NCBI GenBank assembly: GCA_029721435.1
Contig: CM056580.1
Span: forward strand, 26,592,367-26,656,366
Reading direction: 5' to 3'
DNA length: 64,000 bases
Origin: Gymnothorax reevesii
Lineage: Eukaryota > Chordata > Actinopteri > Anguilliformes > Muraenidae
Both the position numbers and the translations under genes were made by a program. The notes beneath the pieces were generated by a model, which saw only the letters and a list, made by a program, of their open reading frames with translations, ran no database searches and was not told the DNA's origin. Shown one piece after another: positions 10,121 to 21,835 of the stretch (the stretch's first letter is position 1; the number at the start of each line of letters is the position of its first letter).

Positions 10121-10132
10121 TTGGAATGGAGG
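10121..10132 (+). other. Polypurine tract
   Basis: A purine-rich run TGGAATGGAGG directly abuts the TG of the 3' LTR at 10133, the standard position for plus-strand priming. Confidence 0.75.
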
Positions 10133-10642
10133 TGTAATGTGAATATAGGCCACTGGATGGCAGTATTTACCTTTTTTTTTATTCAGCTCAGACTGGAGCT
10201 ATGTTTAGACATGTCCTGGACATGTCTGGGGCAAGTCCCCGAAAAGTAAAAAAAAAGAGGTCTAAATGTGGGTGGGGTCTGCAAAAGAGTATATAAGGAA
10301 AAGAATTGAGACAGTAAAGTAGTCGGAGAAATTGCAAGAAGAAGGATACGTGTGACCAGACCTGTCATTCTGTTCAAGACCTGTGAAGTTTCTTTTGCGG
10401 ATTTTTACCTGTGTTAGAGCATTTTTTTTCCTTACCCAGGACATCACCAAGCCACCCCAACAAAAGGGACTGTAAATATTTCAGTTTTTTTGTATTTATT
10501 CAATCTTGGTCTTTAGTTGTAGGTTAGTGTTAGTCTTTGTCTGTTAATTAAATTTGTTTAAGTTTTAAATTGTGTCTGTCATCCCTTGCTGTTGCTGTTG
10601 CGGTTGTGTAGTAAATTGTAATAACAAATTGGGGCCATAACA
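10133..10642 (+). repeat. 3' LTR of the Gypsy element
   Basis: It matches the 5' LTR apart from about nine substitutions, a homopolymer-length change and an extra ~18 bp after TTAATTAAAT. The TATATAA box and the 21-bp double CATG decamer (10207-10227) are conserved. It is followed by the CATG target duplication at 10643-10646. Confidence 0.93.
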
Positions 10643-10646
10643 CATG

Positions 10647-13459
10647 ACATTTGTTGGGTTGGCTTTGCATGTCCGACGTCAATACCTCGTGAAATTGACA
10701 AAACAAATTACTTATCCTGTGGTGCTGTTTTGCTCGGTGCCATCTTAAACCATGCGAGAGAGTAGCAACCTACCTCAACCCTACGGTAGGTTGGACTCAA
10801 GTAGAGGTCAAGTGTCATCTGGGTTGGAACCTTGACAGACTCATTCAATTGAAACTCGTGTGTAAACCCGAGTTGCAATTAAAGTCAGCCTATTTTACCC
10901 TCTTCCATGTCAAATGTTTTTTCTAAACTCATTTCTGGTTCAATAAAAAGCCAGTTCAGGCAAATACAAAGACATCGGCATTAGTGGTAAGCTTGCTAAG
11001 GAAAATTAACTTTACGAAAATTGGTAAGATTCCACCACAAGCAATACTCCCCATGCATTTTTGGTTTTAAGAATTCGCTTTAATAAGCTAGCAGCAAAAA
11101 ATAAACGACTCACCCCATTTTGTTTATCACTACTGAACTGCTCTGAACTGAGTCGCGTTTTAAACTGAAGTTCGTGTACAGAATAGACTGCTGCCTGATC
11201 TTTTTGGTTCAACTGGCTGGCCAGGGATGAAGTAGAATCCATGCCTTTCTACTCTATCATGTGTCCACCTTCCAGGAGGAAGGGAATCAGTGTCATTGAC
11301 CAGCTCCTGCTTACCAAGTGGGACAGAAAGTCTAGTTAGCCACAAAGGATGTCCCAAATCTAAGTCTAACTGTATTATGGTGTGACATGAAGTGAGAGAT
11401 GTAGCCTGAGGTCTGAGGTCATTCTGCCATGCAGGATGTATTCCGATCTTTCAAATTCAAGGTCGAATTTTTGTGAATATTTTCAATGCAAGATTGAGAG
11501 GATTGGCGGCTACAGCATTTTTTTTTTTCACATGGGCTTTACAACAATTATTTACCAGTGGCACCAATGTTAATGGAGGGCACTGTATAATAATACTAGA
11601 AGCTTTCTTCCTCACCGCTGCTATAGTGTCGGTGGAATTCTGTTTTCTGGATAGCCTTTGAAAGAAGGGCTTTTCTCTGTGTGAATGCATTTCTGCAAAG
11701 AGGAAAGCTAAGTTGTTGCAGGTTGGATTAGCCATCAAGCAGATCAGTTCAAACTCAAAGGGTTGTGTTGCGGGGAAAAGAGACACGCGTTTGTTCTCTA
11801 CTGGTTTGGTTCTGCTTTGTCATGAGCCTCAGCAGAAACAAAAATATGAGTCGGAATTTAGGGCAGCATTTAGTGTGATCCGTCACTTCCAAATTTTATC
11901 ACTTTGCATTGCAGTTTCAGAACCATTATTTTGAAAAGGAAAATTTCAGTGTTCATTTGCAATTTAATGAACACACAGTCCCGTGGCACCAACAGTAAAT
12001 TAAATACCCTAATAAATAGTTTTCAATAAGTAGTGTCATTTTCACCACATAAAATTTTAAGTGGAAAGCACACTGATTGTACTCTTCAAGAACTGTTTGA
12101 GTTGAGCAGTGATCATTTTTTTTCTAGGACGGTTGAATCCCATTCTGGTATCAGTCGTTCGCACACAGAGAGAGTGGGGTCTGTGGCACATGTTTGGAGA
12201 GGGTGAAGAAAGGGGAGGGCCAATACCACAACGCTGGCTTAAAAACTGCGGCTCGGAGCTGTATAGTCATGGTAGTGTGCAGGTATTCTAATCTCTCTGC
12301 ATTGGCTTTGTACAATCGACACCAGATGTGAGTGTGAGCATCAAGCCTTGTACATTTCTGGTCTTCTAGCTGTTGGTTCTGACCTAATAGAGATTTTCTG
12401 CAGAGCGCTGGTATAATGAATAGTGTGAATATGGGGGCCAGAATATTACTAATTGATGGTCTATCGAGGAAGGAGGAGGTAAAGAATCTTTTATTCATTG
12501 GACACTGGCAGTTACCTGGGCATCTTGGGAAAGAATCCATTCTCAGGCTCTTGTTTTAACTCCTTTTGCCTGTCCAGTGGAGTTCCCAGGGAATAGTTAA
12601 AAAATTGATAAATATCATCTGCTCGGAGTGTGTGCAGTGGAGGTATTTTGCATATGTAATCATGTAGGGCTTTGTTTTCTGGCCTGTGCTGTTGAATTTG
12701 TTTTCGATGGGTTGTGCTTCTGAAGGTACTAGATTATAAAATGTCAACATGGAGGCATACTGATGATGAGAATCAATACCTGCCCTGCAGGGCCTCCTCA
12801 CCTCTAGGTCACGCCAAGGACAGGAGCCATGGAGCTCATGCACGATCACTAGGGCACCCGGGGTTCGGGGCGAGGGTCGATTCGATGTAATGTGAGTTTG
12901 AGGTGTTCCCACACGTTCATATCCACTGTTTTTTTTTTTTTTTTTTTAATTATCCAGGATGCAGTGTTGTAAGCTCAAGTAAATTGGCGTTCACTTTGCA
13001 TTGGCTTTTTTTCTACGGAATCCTTTCAGTAAGCAGCCAGTGTAAACAAACTGTGTGCACTCTCACGGAAGTCAGTGACTTGAATTAATCACTCGTGAGC
13101 TGCACAGAAACGCAGGAATCCGCTGGTCCTATGGCCCACCAGGACTGGTCAGAAACAAATGAGGACAGGCAACCTGACGGTGGAAGAAAAAATGGACTAT
13201 GAAGGATGTTTTTGGTGTGTGAGTGTGTCTGGGTGGTGGGGGTGTTAAAATGTCTGAACGGAGGGCTAAACCCAAACAAGTTTGGGAAACCCTATCTGAG
13301 GGTAAGAATTATGTCAAGAGATGATTTTGGACCCATTGTTTTATTCTGCCGGGGCATAAGACTATGAATTTTGATATTTCTGCAGTAGAATTCATTTTTC
13401 ACAATCAATAATTTATGACATTTAACACCACCGAATGTGTGATTTGTCTGTATCTGTAG
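10647..13459. other. Non-coding, presumed FAM219A intron 1
   Basis: No exon or classified repeat was recognised. There is a short imperfect inverted repeat around 10766-10796 (CCTACC ... GGTAGG), and T-runs at 11519-11528 and 12929-12947. Open frames such as 12151-12540 (-) and 12556-12912 (-) lack family motifs. Confidence 0.4.
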
Positions 13460-13559
13460 GACCCAGCTGCATCTTCCACCTCGGAGGGCGACTCCGATGC
13501 ACGGGAGGGGGACTCTGTCACCCTAAACTACAAACCTTCCCCATTACAGATGAAAATCG
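13460..13559 (+). CDS. FAM219A: FAM219A coding exon 2 (first coding exon found in the window)
   Basis: FAM219A is a small, conserved, probably disordered vertebrate protein of unknown molecular function. This exon follows a TATCTGTAG acceptor and ends before a perfect GTGAGT donor. It is 100 bp, starts in phase 0 and leaves one base of a split Glu codon. It encodes an acidic segment ending in NYKPSPLQMKI, matching what I recall of the vertebrate protein (NYKPSPLQVK). The four following exons (22973-23075, 23547-23627, 25185-25239, 26425-26583) keep phase throughout; together they encode ~165 residues. The missing N-terminus (about ten residues in human) must come from an exon upstream. FAM219B is a paralogue; linkage to MYORG favours FAM219A. 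Confidence 0.88.
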
Positions 13560-13722
13560 GTGAGTCCCATCACATGTCCCTGAAACCTCACCTCTCCCTG
13601 TATTTGTTGCTTCCTGAAATACTATCTGTTTGTTGTCCTCTGATCAATAGAATTCACAAAATAAAATTGTTTTTTATGCTGCTCAGCATAAATTTTATTA
13701 ATATACACATAAAACATACTTA

Positions 13723-14905
13723 CAGTGTGCTCCAAAATTGCTGTTGCCCCTGACTGGCAATGCACAAACAATACAAAAAAATATGAACAATATAATTATA
13801 GAGGAACGGACTATACCAACGTGTAAAATAACTTACTTTATTAATGTTTCGATGGAAACAACCAAAATCATAACTATCATTTAACACAAAACTAGATGAT
13901 GCGCACGCTATAGAGATGCTAACCCAAGCCTCTTGTTGACCTTGACCTTTGATCTTTGAACCTCAAAATGCAAATTTGGACAGGGTACCCTAGGATCATC
14001 TACCCCACAAAGTTTGGTCACCCTAGCTTCAGTGGTGGCCGAGCTGTCGCGCAGACAGACACACACACACACACACACACACGGACAGACACACACACAC
14101 AAACAAACACACACACACACACAGACAGTGCTAAACTGCATACCCACGCCGCCTCGTTGGGCGTGGGTAATAAACTTCAGCAAAATTAAGGTTTCATAAT
14201 AATTGGCACCTCTATTGAATTCGTAGTGCAACCACCTCAGGCAAGGATTAAGGCATGGAGTCTTTTCTTGTAATTTTCTTACAATGTTAGCATTGTAGAG
14301 GTTTTTGGATGTCTTTTCTAGGCAGATCCTTTCAAGATCCTTCACATTGTTGGGTTTGCATATATCAACTGCCCTCTTCAACTCAGCCCACAGGTATTCC
14401 GTTGGATTGAGATCTGGCGACTGAGATGGACAGTTCAGAAAGTTGGTTTTGTTGTCAGAACCATTTCTGTTTGGATCCTGTGGAATGCTTTTGGTCATTG
14501 TCTTGTATGGAGGTCCATCTACGGCCAAGTCCCAACCTTATGGCGGAGGCAACCCGATTGTCAGCCAAAATATCCTGATACTTGGTGGAAGTCATTATGC
14601 CATTAATCTTAAGCAGTGCCCCTGGACCTCTTGAATTAAAACAACCCTAAAAAATGACTGACTCGCCATCATATTTCACCATGAGTATGAGGTGCTTCTC
14701 CTTGTAAGCATTTCTGTTTCGATATCAGACATGTCGATGCTGTATCTGACCGAAACGTGCAATTTTTGTCTCATCTGACCAACGTGTCTTGTTCCAGTCA
14801 TAATCTAAATGAAGTTTAGCAAACTCCAAGGGCTTTCTTCTGTGTCTTCTGGTCAGAAAAGGCTTTCTTCTGGCAACCCTTCCAAAAAGCCTGGAATTTA
14901 CAGCA
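13723..14905 (-). pseudogene. Degenerate Tc1-like transposon, minus strand, with nested repeat
   Basis: Reverse-strand translation gives Tc1-family DDE transposase blocks. One around 14725-14946 includes VARRKPFLTRRHRRKPLEFAK and WNKTRWSDETKI (second catalytic Asp context). One around 14270-14460 includes NCPSQSPDLNPTEYLWAELK (third catalytic acid context). The frames are separated by stops and shifts. The left end at 13723 (CAGTGTGCTCCAAAATTG, then CCCCTGACTGG) resembles a Tc1 terminal repeat; I did not find a matching right terminus, so the right limit is approximate. A different repeat carrying a CA microsatellite interrupts it at ~13899-14180. Confidence 0.8.
13899..14180. repeat. Short interspersed repeat with CA microsatellite, inserted in the Tc1 remnant
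   Basis: This block interrupts the C-terminal end of the transposase homology. It contains CAGACAGACACAC-type tracts at 14051-14126 and ends in a GC-rich hairpin (ACCCACGCCG ... GGGCGTGGGT, 14141-14169). The layout, a gacagac-rich interior and a GC-rich terminal hairpin, resembles the elements at 57531-57768 and 63660-63891. It need not be the same family. Confidence 0.5.
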
Positions 14906-15561
14906 TACATATTTAAAAGAAAATAAACCCAACAGCTTGCATTCAAATAGTTTGTTTCATATTAAAATACGAAGCAGTAGAACACAAAAACTTCTCCCTA
15001 CAATACTGGGCTGATATGACCATATTGAAAGTGAGTGAGAGAGTGTATCACGATCCTTTCTTACTCAATATCAAGAATGGTACTAGCCATAACCTTCTAA
15101 CTTTTGACCGATTTTATTCATCCTTGGCTTCAATGTGTAATTTTGCGATACGCCGACCCCAATCGATTTCCGTCACCTGGCGGTGGATATGGCCACGTTT
15201 AGTGGCAACACTTGTTAATCAAGCTGTTAAAGCTTTCAACTACTAATGGTCTTTCTTAGCTTGAACCCCGGAATTGCCGCTTGCGGCTCTATTTATTATT
15301 ATTGCTATTATTATTAACTTTTTTTTGTAGAGTACTTTTCATACAAGAAGTGTAGGTCACTACTTTACTACATAGTAATTGCAGACCACAAAGGAAAAAC
15401 GATCTGAGTCCAAATTTTGCAATTTTTGTATATTTAATATATTATCATAATATTTATAATAATATCATAAACCATAATAATATGTAATATATTTGATATT
15501 TTTGCATATTTTATCTGTGCTTTGGTTTTAGATCTTTTTGAATTTTTTATTCATAATTTCT
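14906..15561. other. Non-coding, nothing firm
   Basis: AT-rich with a TTATTATTATTGC microsatellite near 15291-15318. No exon signal was seen. Confidence 0.4.
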
Positions 15562-15601
15562 CCACAATGGAAAAATGTGACGGGTCATTTTTCCATTGTG
15601 G
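15562..15601. repeat. Perfect 16-bp stem hairpin
   Basis: CCACAATGGAAAAATG (15562-15577) and its exact reverse complement (15586-15601) are separated by an 8-nt loop. It lies ~10 bp left of a Tc1/mariner terminus. Confidence 0.8.
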
Positions 15602-15609
15602 TCTTCAGT

Positions 15610-15950
15610 TACAAACCCCAATTCCAATGAAGTTGGGACATTTTGTAAAATGTGAATAAAAACAGAATACAATGATTTGCAAATCCTTTTCAACCTTTGT
15701 TCAATTGAGTACACTACAAAGACAAGATATTTGATGTTCAACCTGACAGACTTCATTGGTTTTTTTTTTTTTGGAAATATTCACTCATTTTGAATTTGAT
15801 GCTTGCAACAAATTCCAAAAAAGCTGGGATAGGGGCATGTTTACCACTGTGTTACAACACTTTTCCTTTTAACAACACTCAATAAGAGTTTTGGAACTGA
15901 GGACAAATTTAGTTGATGTTCTGTAGGTGGAATTCTTTCCCATTCTTACT
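15610..15950. mobile_element. Truncated Tc1/mariner terminal segment
   Basis: It starts TACAAACCCCAATTCC, followed by a GAAGTTGGGAC block and a GTGAATAAAAACAG block. This terminal repeat class is also seen in diverged form at 53279 and, inverted, at 59062-59172. A second, subterminal motif (AAGCTGGGATAGGGGCATGTTTACC) recalls the 53.4-53.5 kb part of the complete element. The opposite terminus is missing. Confidence 0.7.
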
Positions 15951-18900
15951 TGTTGTACGACTTCAGTTGCTCAACAGTCCTCATCGGTTCCTGCTCCACT
16001 CAGTTTCACAGGCGTGATGCTCTCCTTATCGGTGTGAGGAGTCACAATGGATGTACGGATTAAAAAAAAACATCGCTAATGTTGTGAATCAGGCCATGCT
16101 GTGGTGTTTTCTGTGTCTGAGGCCAGCTTGTTGGTTCTGCATATCTGACGTTATTTATGGCATATTTAATAGACTTCCACCGCTTGCTACCATTAGTCAT
16201 CCGCTAGTTAACTGGTCATAATTGGCAACAATATTCACCAGTTTGCTATGGAAGTTGGTATTCATTATCTGGGGTGGTCTAGTGCCAGCTAATTTGCCAG
16301 CTAGGTAAATGAAATAAGTTTGTGACCTCAATCCTTTGCTTGCTGGTTGATATTGCCTGCATTTTGACTAGTGAAATGGAACAATACGCGGAAAAATGCC
16401 GCTGACTAGATTTGATTTGGGGACATTGTGTTGGTGATTGGTAGTTGGCTGTCTTTCCCTCAGCCCAAATTATGCTTGTGTTCTTAGTAAAATCAGAGCT
16501 GCTATTGGTATGTGGTGTAGAAGGAAGCGTCCGGAGCTCCAGACTGGTGCTGATCTCTCTTGTTCTGTTAATGCTACAGAGCCTTTGAGTTATTGTTTTT
16601 TGCCTGAATTTCATCAACAAAGTCCCAAAAAACTTTCTGAAGTGGTTTACGCTCCTCTGAAATTAAATGTATCAATCAATTACATGCACATGTGTGGCAA
16701 CCCTGTTACAAGCTGCAAAACATCCTGTTCCCCTCAGTCGCTTTGCATACTGTAGGTGGAAAATGCTCGTAGTTACGTCACATACTGGGCTGTGATGACA
16801 TCATGGGGTCCAGGTCCTGTCCTACCAGCAATAATGACCTCACTGAGCAGTTCCCTCAATTTCAGCGACATAGATGAGGCCAGAGTTTATGGAGTTCTGT
16901 AGAGGCTCGTCCTGATTGGCCAGAGAAGTGATAACGAGCTTGTGAAATACCACCTTAATCAACAGTGACAGTTTTTAGCCTTTTAATTCCATGGAATTAA
17001 ATGAGTAAGTATATGTAGCTTAGTAATTACAGACTGCTTCTACTCTGAATCATCCCCTGACAAGGGTTGTACGCATTGAGATAGCATGTTCCGGAAACAC
17101 AAATTTACCATTAGAGGTTTATAAATTTAGATTTTTAATAGATATGTTTTCAATTATAAAGCTTTTCTGTTTGAGCTCCTCATGTGATTAGATAGATTGG
17201 AGTATGACGCCTTTGAGTGTAATCAATTTTACAGTGTGTGTTTGTATTTATTTTGATTTATTTATTGACAAGGGATACTGGCACACAATAATTGCTTTTT
17301 GTATCATGGAATGCATTATTTATGATGACATTTCCTGCAAAACCTGCTGCTGTCTTGGACCAGATTTGTTTTGTAAAAGGAAAGAATCTACATAAATAAA
17401 CAACAAAAATAATAAATTTACCAAAGCTGGGCTGCATTCAGGTAAACAAGAGAATTACCTCCATTGATTGATTGCCTGCCGAACCTGTCTTCTGAAGAAG
17501 TTTGCAAACTCGCATTTAAATCCAATCCTTTGCAGCTGAATCATTAGCTATTACTGAGCATACTGAACTTTAATTATGACAAAAAAAAAAATCTACATTT
17601 TATCCTATGTTTTCATTTAAAATCGATATCTGACATTTTTGGTGAAATGTGTCACTTAACCTCATACACTTGTAATTGTCATTCAGTTAATTTGATGTTG
17701 GCTTATAAAACACGTGTAAGTACCTTTGATGGATGGATGATCCTTTCTTTAACAACTTAAAATGGAATAGAACAGGGGAGATCTTTGCCATTAGCAGTTA
17801 AAAATATGAAACTCCCTCAGTTCCTCTATTTTGTTACTGGACAGCAGACGCCACCCACCAAAGGGCTTGAATTTTCTGATCAGGCAGCTCTAGGGACACA
17901 ATGTTCCCTGTGTGTAAGTCTCAGATGATGACGATGTTGATGGTGTGGAATGAGGTATTGGCTCGGCTGAGAGCTCTGCGAGCTGTCCAATCCCGCTTGA
18001 GCCATGGAAGTGGAGTCCTCTGGAACAGTAGTGACCCAGCCAATCAGGACTCTGGGATCTGTGAGGAGCACTGAGTGCTGCAGCAGTTAAGGTCATCGTG
18101 ACTGAGTGACATTGCTTGCAGGGGACAGATGGTAATACCCAGTGTCAGGAACAATGCTCTGAATCTGCCTTGCACTGCTGAAAGCCTGAAATACTGTTAA
18201 CACAATAATCTTGTGAATGCATGCTAGCATATGATTGTATACATACTGTTCCATCATGTAGTAGTTGTTGCACAGTAGGTGTATGAATAGGCTGCTTTAA
18301 CCTGATTGGGACCTGGTTTATTAGTTGATGCTGGAAATGAATTCTTTACCAAATGAGATGGGCTTTTACTCCTTTGGAATAAACAAGTTGGAACAAATTG
18401 TTTGCTTTCTACAATGTAAAAAAAGTCAGATGAAAAGCCGAGCAGATGTACATATGTCTGAAGTATTTAACCTCTAAGATTTGCTGTAATTGTAGCCCCT
18501 GGACAGAGTCGGGCAGCTACTATGGATTCATGGTCATAGTCTCCGCCTCAGCTGCGTTTGTGGAGATTTTCTTGTGGACTCTCTACAGGCCACAAATTTC
18601 ACCCAATTCCTTTGATATTTGGTGTTGGCGTAGATTATGGTTAGGTCACAACAGCTATTGATTTTGGTTCCCTTGCAATGTAAATGGCTGAATAAAGCAC
18701 AATTTCAGGCTGAAAATGTGCTCGTTTCAATTTGTAGCTTATGAATGCTCTAGAGGTTAGAGTTTTCATCACAAGTGGCCACTTGGGGCTGCACCCATGC
18801 GGTCGCAGGCGATAGGAATGTCTAGTGTAATCTGTATGGGGTCTGTAGTAACTCAAATTAATTTGGGTCAGTTTTTTTCTGTTTTTCATTAATCTTATAA

Positions 18901-18997
18901 TAAGATAATTTCATGTACACAATAATAACTAAAGCACACTTTGTCTAGACACCCTAACAACTGCTGCAACAACATACTATGATGAGACTATTACTAC
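15951..18997. other. Non-coding intronic stretch
   Basis: No exon with flanking splice sites and no classified transposon was recognised. Open frames at 16279-16620 (-) and 16438-16755 (+) overlap antiparallel and have no family motifs. Confidence 0.4.
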
Positions 18998-19625
18998 TGT
19001 TGCGTATAGGAATTCTTTGCACTCTGTCAGAAATCAGGAATTTGTGACCGGCAACAAACAAACAAGCTGGGGTGCAGATTAGAAGTTTATTTACAAAGAA
19101 ATCCTCAATCCACAGTAGCGTCTTTGCTATATTAAATCAAAGGCGACAAACAAATGAATAATATTAAAGTAAATTGTTGATATTTAGCCAGTTGCGTGGA
19201 ACAATTTCCAAGGTAATCCAAATAAATGTCCCAATGAATAAGATAATGAAATGGTCCCGAAGGAGATATCCAAGAAAGTCCAAGCATTTCTATGTCCATT
19301 GATGTAATTGAGAAGGATAATTGTACGGCCAATGATGTAGAATAAGAAACATGGGCTTGACTGAATCAAAGATTTGCTGAATAAATGTTGTAATACGTTC
19401 AAGAACTGCAAAAATCTAAGATCAATGGCCTCACAAGTCCACCAGTATTTATGTACCCAAAAGAACTTTACAGAAGTTTTCACAGTCCTCTTAATATCTG
19501 TGTCTTGCTTGAGTATCTTCTGTACATACATAATCACCTCAAGTCTTGCGTCAGTATAATCCAGTTGTAAATAGAACTTCCTGGAATAGTTAAGAAATAT
19601 ATAGAATTTTCTAGACTGTTCCACA
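18998..19625 (-). repeat. Putative 3' LTR of a second Gypsy element (minus strand)
   Basis: On the minus strand the segment begins TGTGGAACAG and ends ACGCAACA, and it lies just downstream of the RNase H end of the fossil pol. Near its end it carries an AATAAA poly(A) signal. No second LTR was found, so the limits rest on TG...CA and position only. Confidence 0.5.
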
Positions 19626-19855
19626 AAACGGTAGAATATTCTATATACATGTATATTCAAGTAACCCTTTTCCCTGTAAAAAAAGTAAGTTTTTAGGAAC
19701 AAGAAAACTTTCTTAATAATCATGAAATAAAATACTGTTATGATATCAACAAAATATACATTGAAAATAAGTCTTCTTCTTTACTTAACAAGTGCTAAAC
19801 ACATAAAAAAAATACAGACTTTCTGAATTACTGAAATTATACATTTTGTCTATAT

Positions 19856-21480
19856 ATATTCAAAGTCTTGACAGTGCATCAGCACAGCCATTATTCTTGC
19901 CCTTGATGTGCAAGATTACTGTCATGGTTTGGGAGCCTTGTAGGCACCTTTTGTTACTCTCGTCCGGGACAATATCGTTTTGCTCACCATCTGATTCCGT
20001 AGCCAGCTTGCATTGATTGGGGGCGTTGCCCGGACGCTATTTAAGCTCCTGCCTTTCCTCGTTTGTGTTGCTGGAGTGTCATTCTGCTTTTGACGCTTGA
20101 GCCGGTAAGGTATTTGAGAAGTGAGAGTATTGGCAGGATCTTAGCTGCATTAAGTATTAGTGTAAGTGAGTAAGGGATTTATTAGGGTTATTTCCCTTTT
20201 CTTTTTGGTTTATTGTTTGCGTTCGCCTTTGGGCTACCACGGACGACGTTAGGTCCGTAGGTAGCGCAAGCTTTGTTATTTCCATTTGTTTTAGTTCAGC
20301 GCGTTGCAGGATTTGTCTTTTATTTCGAGCCACTGCTCCTGGCGTCCTAACACCTATGCCATCACAATTACAAGATGAAATTCCTGCAAACACAAACCCC
20401 ACCTCATCAATCTCCGGTTTTTGTTCTTCATTTAAAAAAAAAAGTAAGTGGATGGTCTCTTGGCTTAGTGGTGTCAGCATATATTGAACCTCCCTTTGAA
20501 GTGCTTCACGTTTCACAGGATTCATACGATATGGATGCTGTTTCACAAGCAGTGCATCCTCTACATCCACATCATGACCCACTGAATCTGTATGACCAGG
20601 AAATGATGAGAAAACTCATGTATTAACTCTTGTAACTGAGCTTTTTATTGAGGTGGTAAATGAGATAATTTCTCATCCAAACTGGCTAACACCTCAGAAT
20701 TCTATACCTAGGTGATGCATGGTCATCAAGATCATCAAATTCTACATGATCAACATAACATTCTTTACATTCAGTCGCGCAGTCACTACAATACTCATTA
20801 GAGGCGTAAGTAGCCACACTTTGCATCCGTTCACTGGAAACTATTTCACGATATGATTTAATTGTGTTAACACAACACAACTTTGTTTCAACAGCCAGAA
20901 GTCTGAAAGACATAATTACAGTCACTAACCCTTTTCTCTTTGGAAATTACATTTATATCTAACTCTCAAAGGTTGACCTGAAACTGGGAGCAAGACCAAG
21001 ACTTTATCTCCTTGTTGGAATTTTCTTTCTTTTGACTTCTCATATAGTGTTTTAATTTTTTTCTTGACAGCTCTTCAGATTTTGGCTGGCTAATTCACAG
21101 GTTTTTTAAAGTCTATTTCAAAAGGTTGAAACTTATTCCAACAAGTTAATTTCAGACTTTTCATTCATTTATTGCTCTGTTAAATGTTTTCGTGGTCTAC
21201 GCACTGAATGACCAAAAACAAGTTCACAGGAACTAAACTCAAGAGACTCCTGAACTGACTCCTTCTCAGCAAATAGCAAGTATGTATGCCTTCATCCCAC
21301 TCTTTCTCAGTTTCAAATCAATAAATCTCAATGATGTTCTTCAAAGTTTGGTGAAATCTCCCTAAAGCTCGATGAGACTCAGGATTGTGAGCACTGGATT
21401 TCATTAGTCGAATGCCTAGCTCATACACGGCCCGTTTAAAGAGCTTTACCAGGAAACTTGAAAGAACTCTTTTGAGTCAA
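19856..21480 (-). pseudogene. pol: Fossil Gypsy pol (integrase, RT, RNase H), minus strand, Gmr1-like order
   Basis: Read on the minus strand, the 5' part (~21450-21150) gives an integrase core with an ESHRALGRFHQTLK-like catalytic Glu block and a downstream EKEWDEGIH, both similar to the intact element. Next, around 20470-20582, comes HDVDVEDALLVKQHPYRMNP, the start of RT. The rest of RT is deleted. The RNase H end (ILHIKGKNNGCADALSRL) is at ~19858-19914. Stops and deletions are frequent. Integrase again precedes RT, so this is a second, older relative of the 4.6-10.6 kb element. The RNase H tail is split by a 447-bp solo LTR (19920-20366). Confidence 0.8.
19920..20366. mobile_element. Solo LTR with ATTAC target duplication, nested in fossil pol
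   Basis: It starts TGTCATGGTTTGG and ends CCATCACA, and it is flanked by ATTAC at 19915-19919 and at 20367-20371. Removing it and one ATTAC rejoins an uninterrupted RNase H reading frame on the minus strand. The LTR contains GCTATTTAAGCTCC near 20036, a TATA-like element. Its sequence is unrelated to the 4.6 kb LTR, so it belongs to another family. Confidence 0.85.
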
Positions 21481-21487
21481 AGGGCCT

Positions 21488-21835
21488 GGGGTGGCAGTAT
21501 GTTGGGTTGGTGCTGTGGATAGTGCTAGGCCTCACAGCAAGAAGGTTTTGGGGTTTGAAACTGGGGCCTCTCTGTTGCCTTTCAGTTCTCTCTATTTTCC
21601 CAGTCTTTGCATGGGTTTCTTCCGGGCAACCTTGAGAGACATGCATGTCAGGCAACCTGGAGACTCTAGATTGCCCACAGGTATAAGTATGTGACTTGAT
21701 GGTGAGTGTGCCCTGTAATGGGTTGACAAGATGTGGAGGATGGGTCCTTGCTTTTCATCCATTTTCAGCCGGGATAGGCTCCAACTCCCCACAACCCTAG
21801 TGAGGAAGAAGCAGTTTAGATCATGGATGAGCAGA
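21488..21835 (+). repeat. tRNA-like SINE or LINE-derived repeat
   Basis: The stretch resembles a very common fish repeat. It runs from a head like 'gtggcagtatgttgg', through CTCACAGCAAGAAGGTTTTGGGGTTTGAAA (a B-box-like tract), GTTTCTTCCGGG and GAGACTCTAGATTGCCCACAGG, to GCCGGGATAGGCTCCAACTCCCC. A- and B-box-like tracts suggest pol III ancestry. I have not classified it to a named family. Confidence 0.6.

Larger units (their letters stand above)
4640..10642 (+). mobile_element. Ty3/Gypsy LTR retrotransposon, Gmr1-like (integrase before RT), near full length
   Basis: The element is ~6.0 kb, bounded by two direct LTRs (4640-5131 and 10133-10642) that begin TGTAATG and end CATAACA. It is flanked by a CATG duplication at 4636-4639 and 10643-10646. 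In order it contains a tRNA-Pro-like primer site, a Gag with CCHC knuckle, a DTGA protease, integrase (HHCC, DDE, GPY/F), reverse transcriptase, RNase H, a double hairpin, a polypurine tract and the 3' LTR. Integrase upstream of RT is the order described for Gmr1-type Gypsy elements of deuterostomes; most Gypsy elements have it downstream. The LTRs differ at about nine substitutions plus one ~18 bp indel, so the insertion is fairly young. Coding capacity is interrupted twice (near 6865-6880 and 9180-9194). It lies sense to FAM219A, presumably in intron 1. Confidence 0.95.

Noticed and set aside
12151..12912. Two minus-strand frames of 118-129 codons
   Set aside because: No motif, no splice support, composition like the flanks.
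13908..14189. Repeated Cys-Val or Thr-His peptides in overlapping frames
   Set aside because: They are translations of the CA microsatellite.
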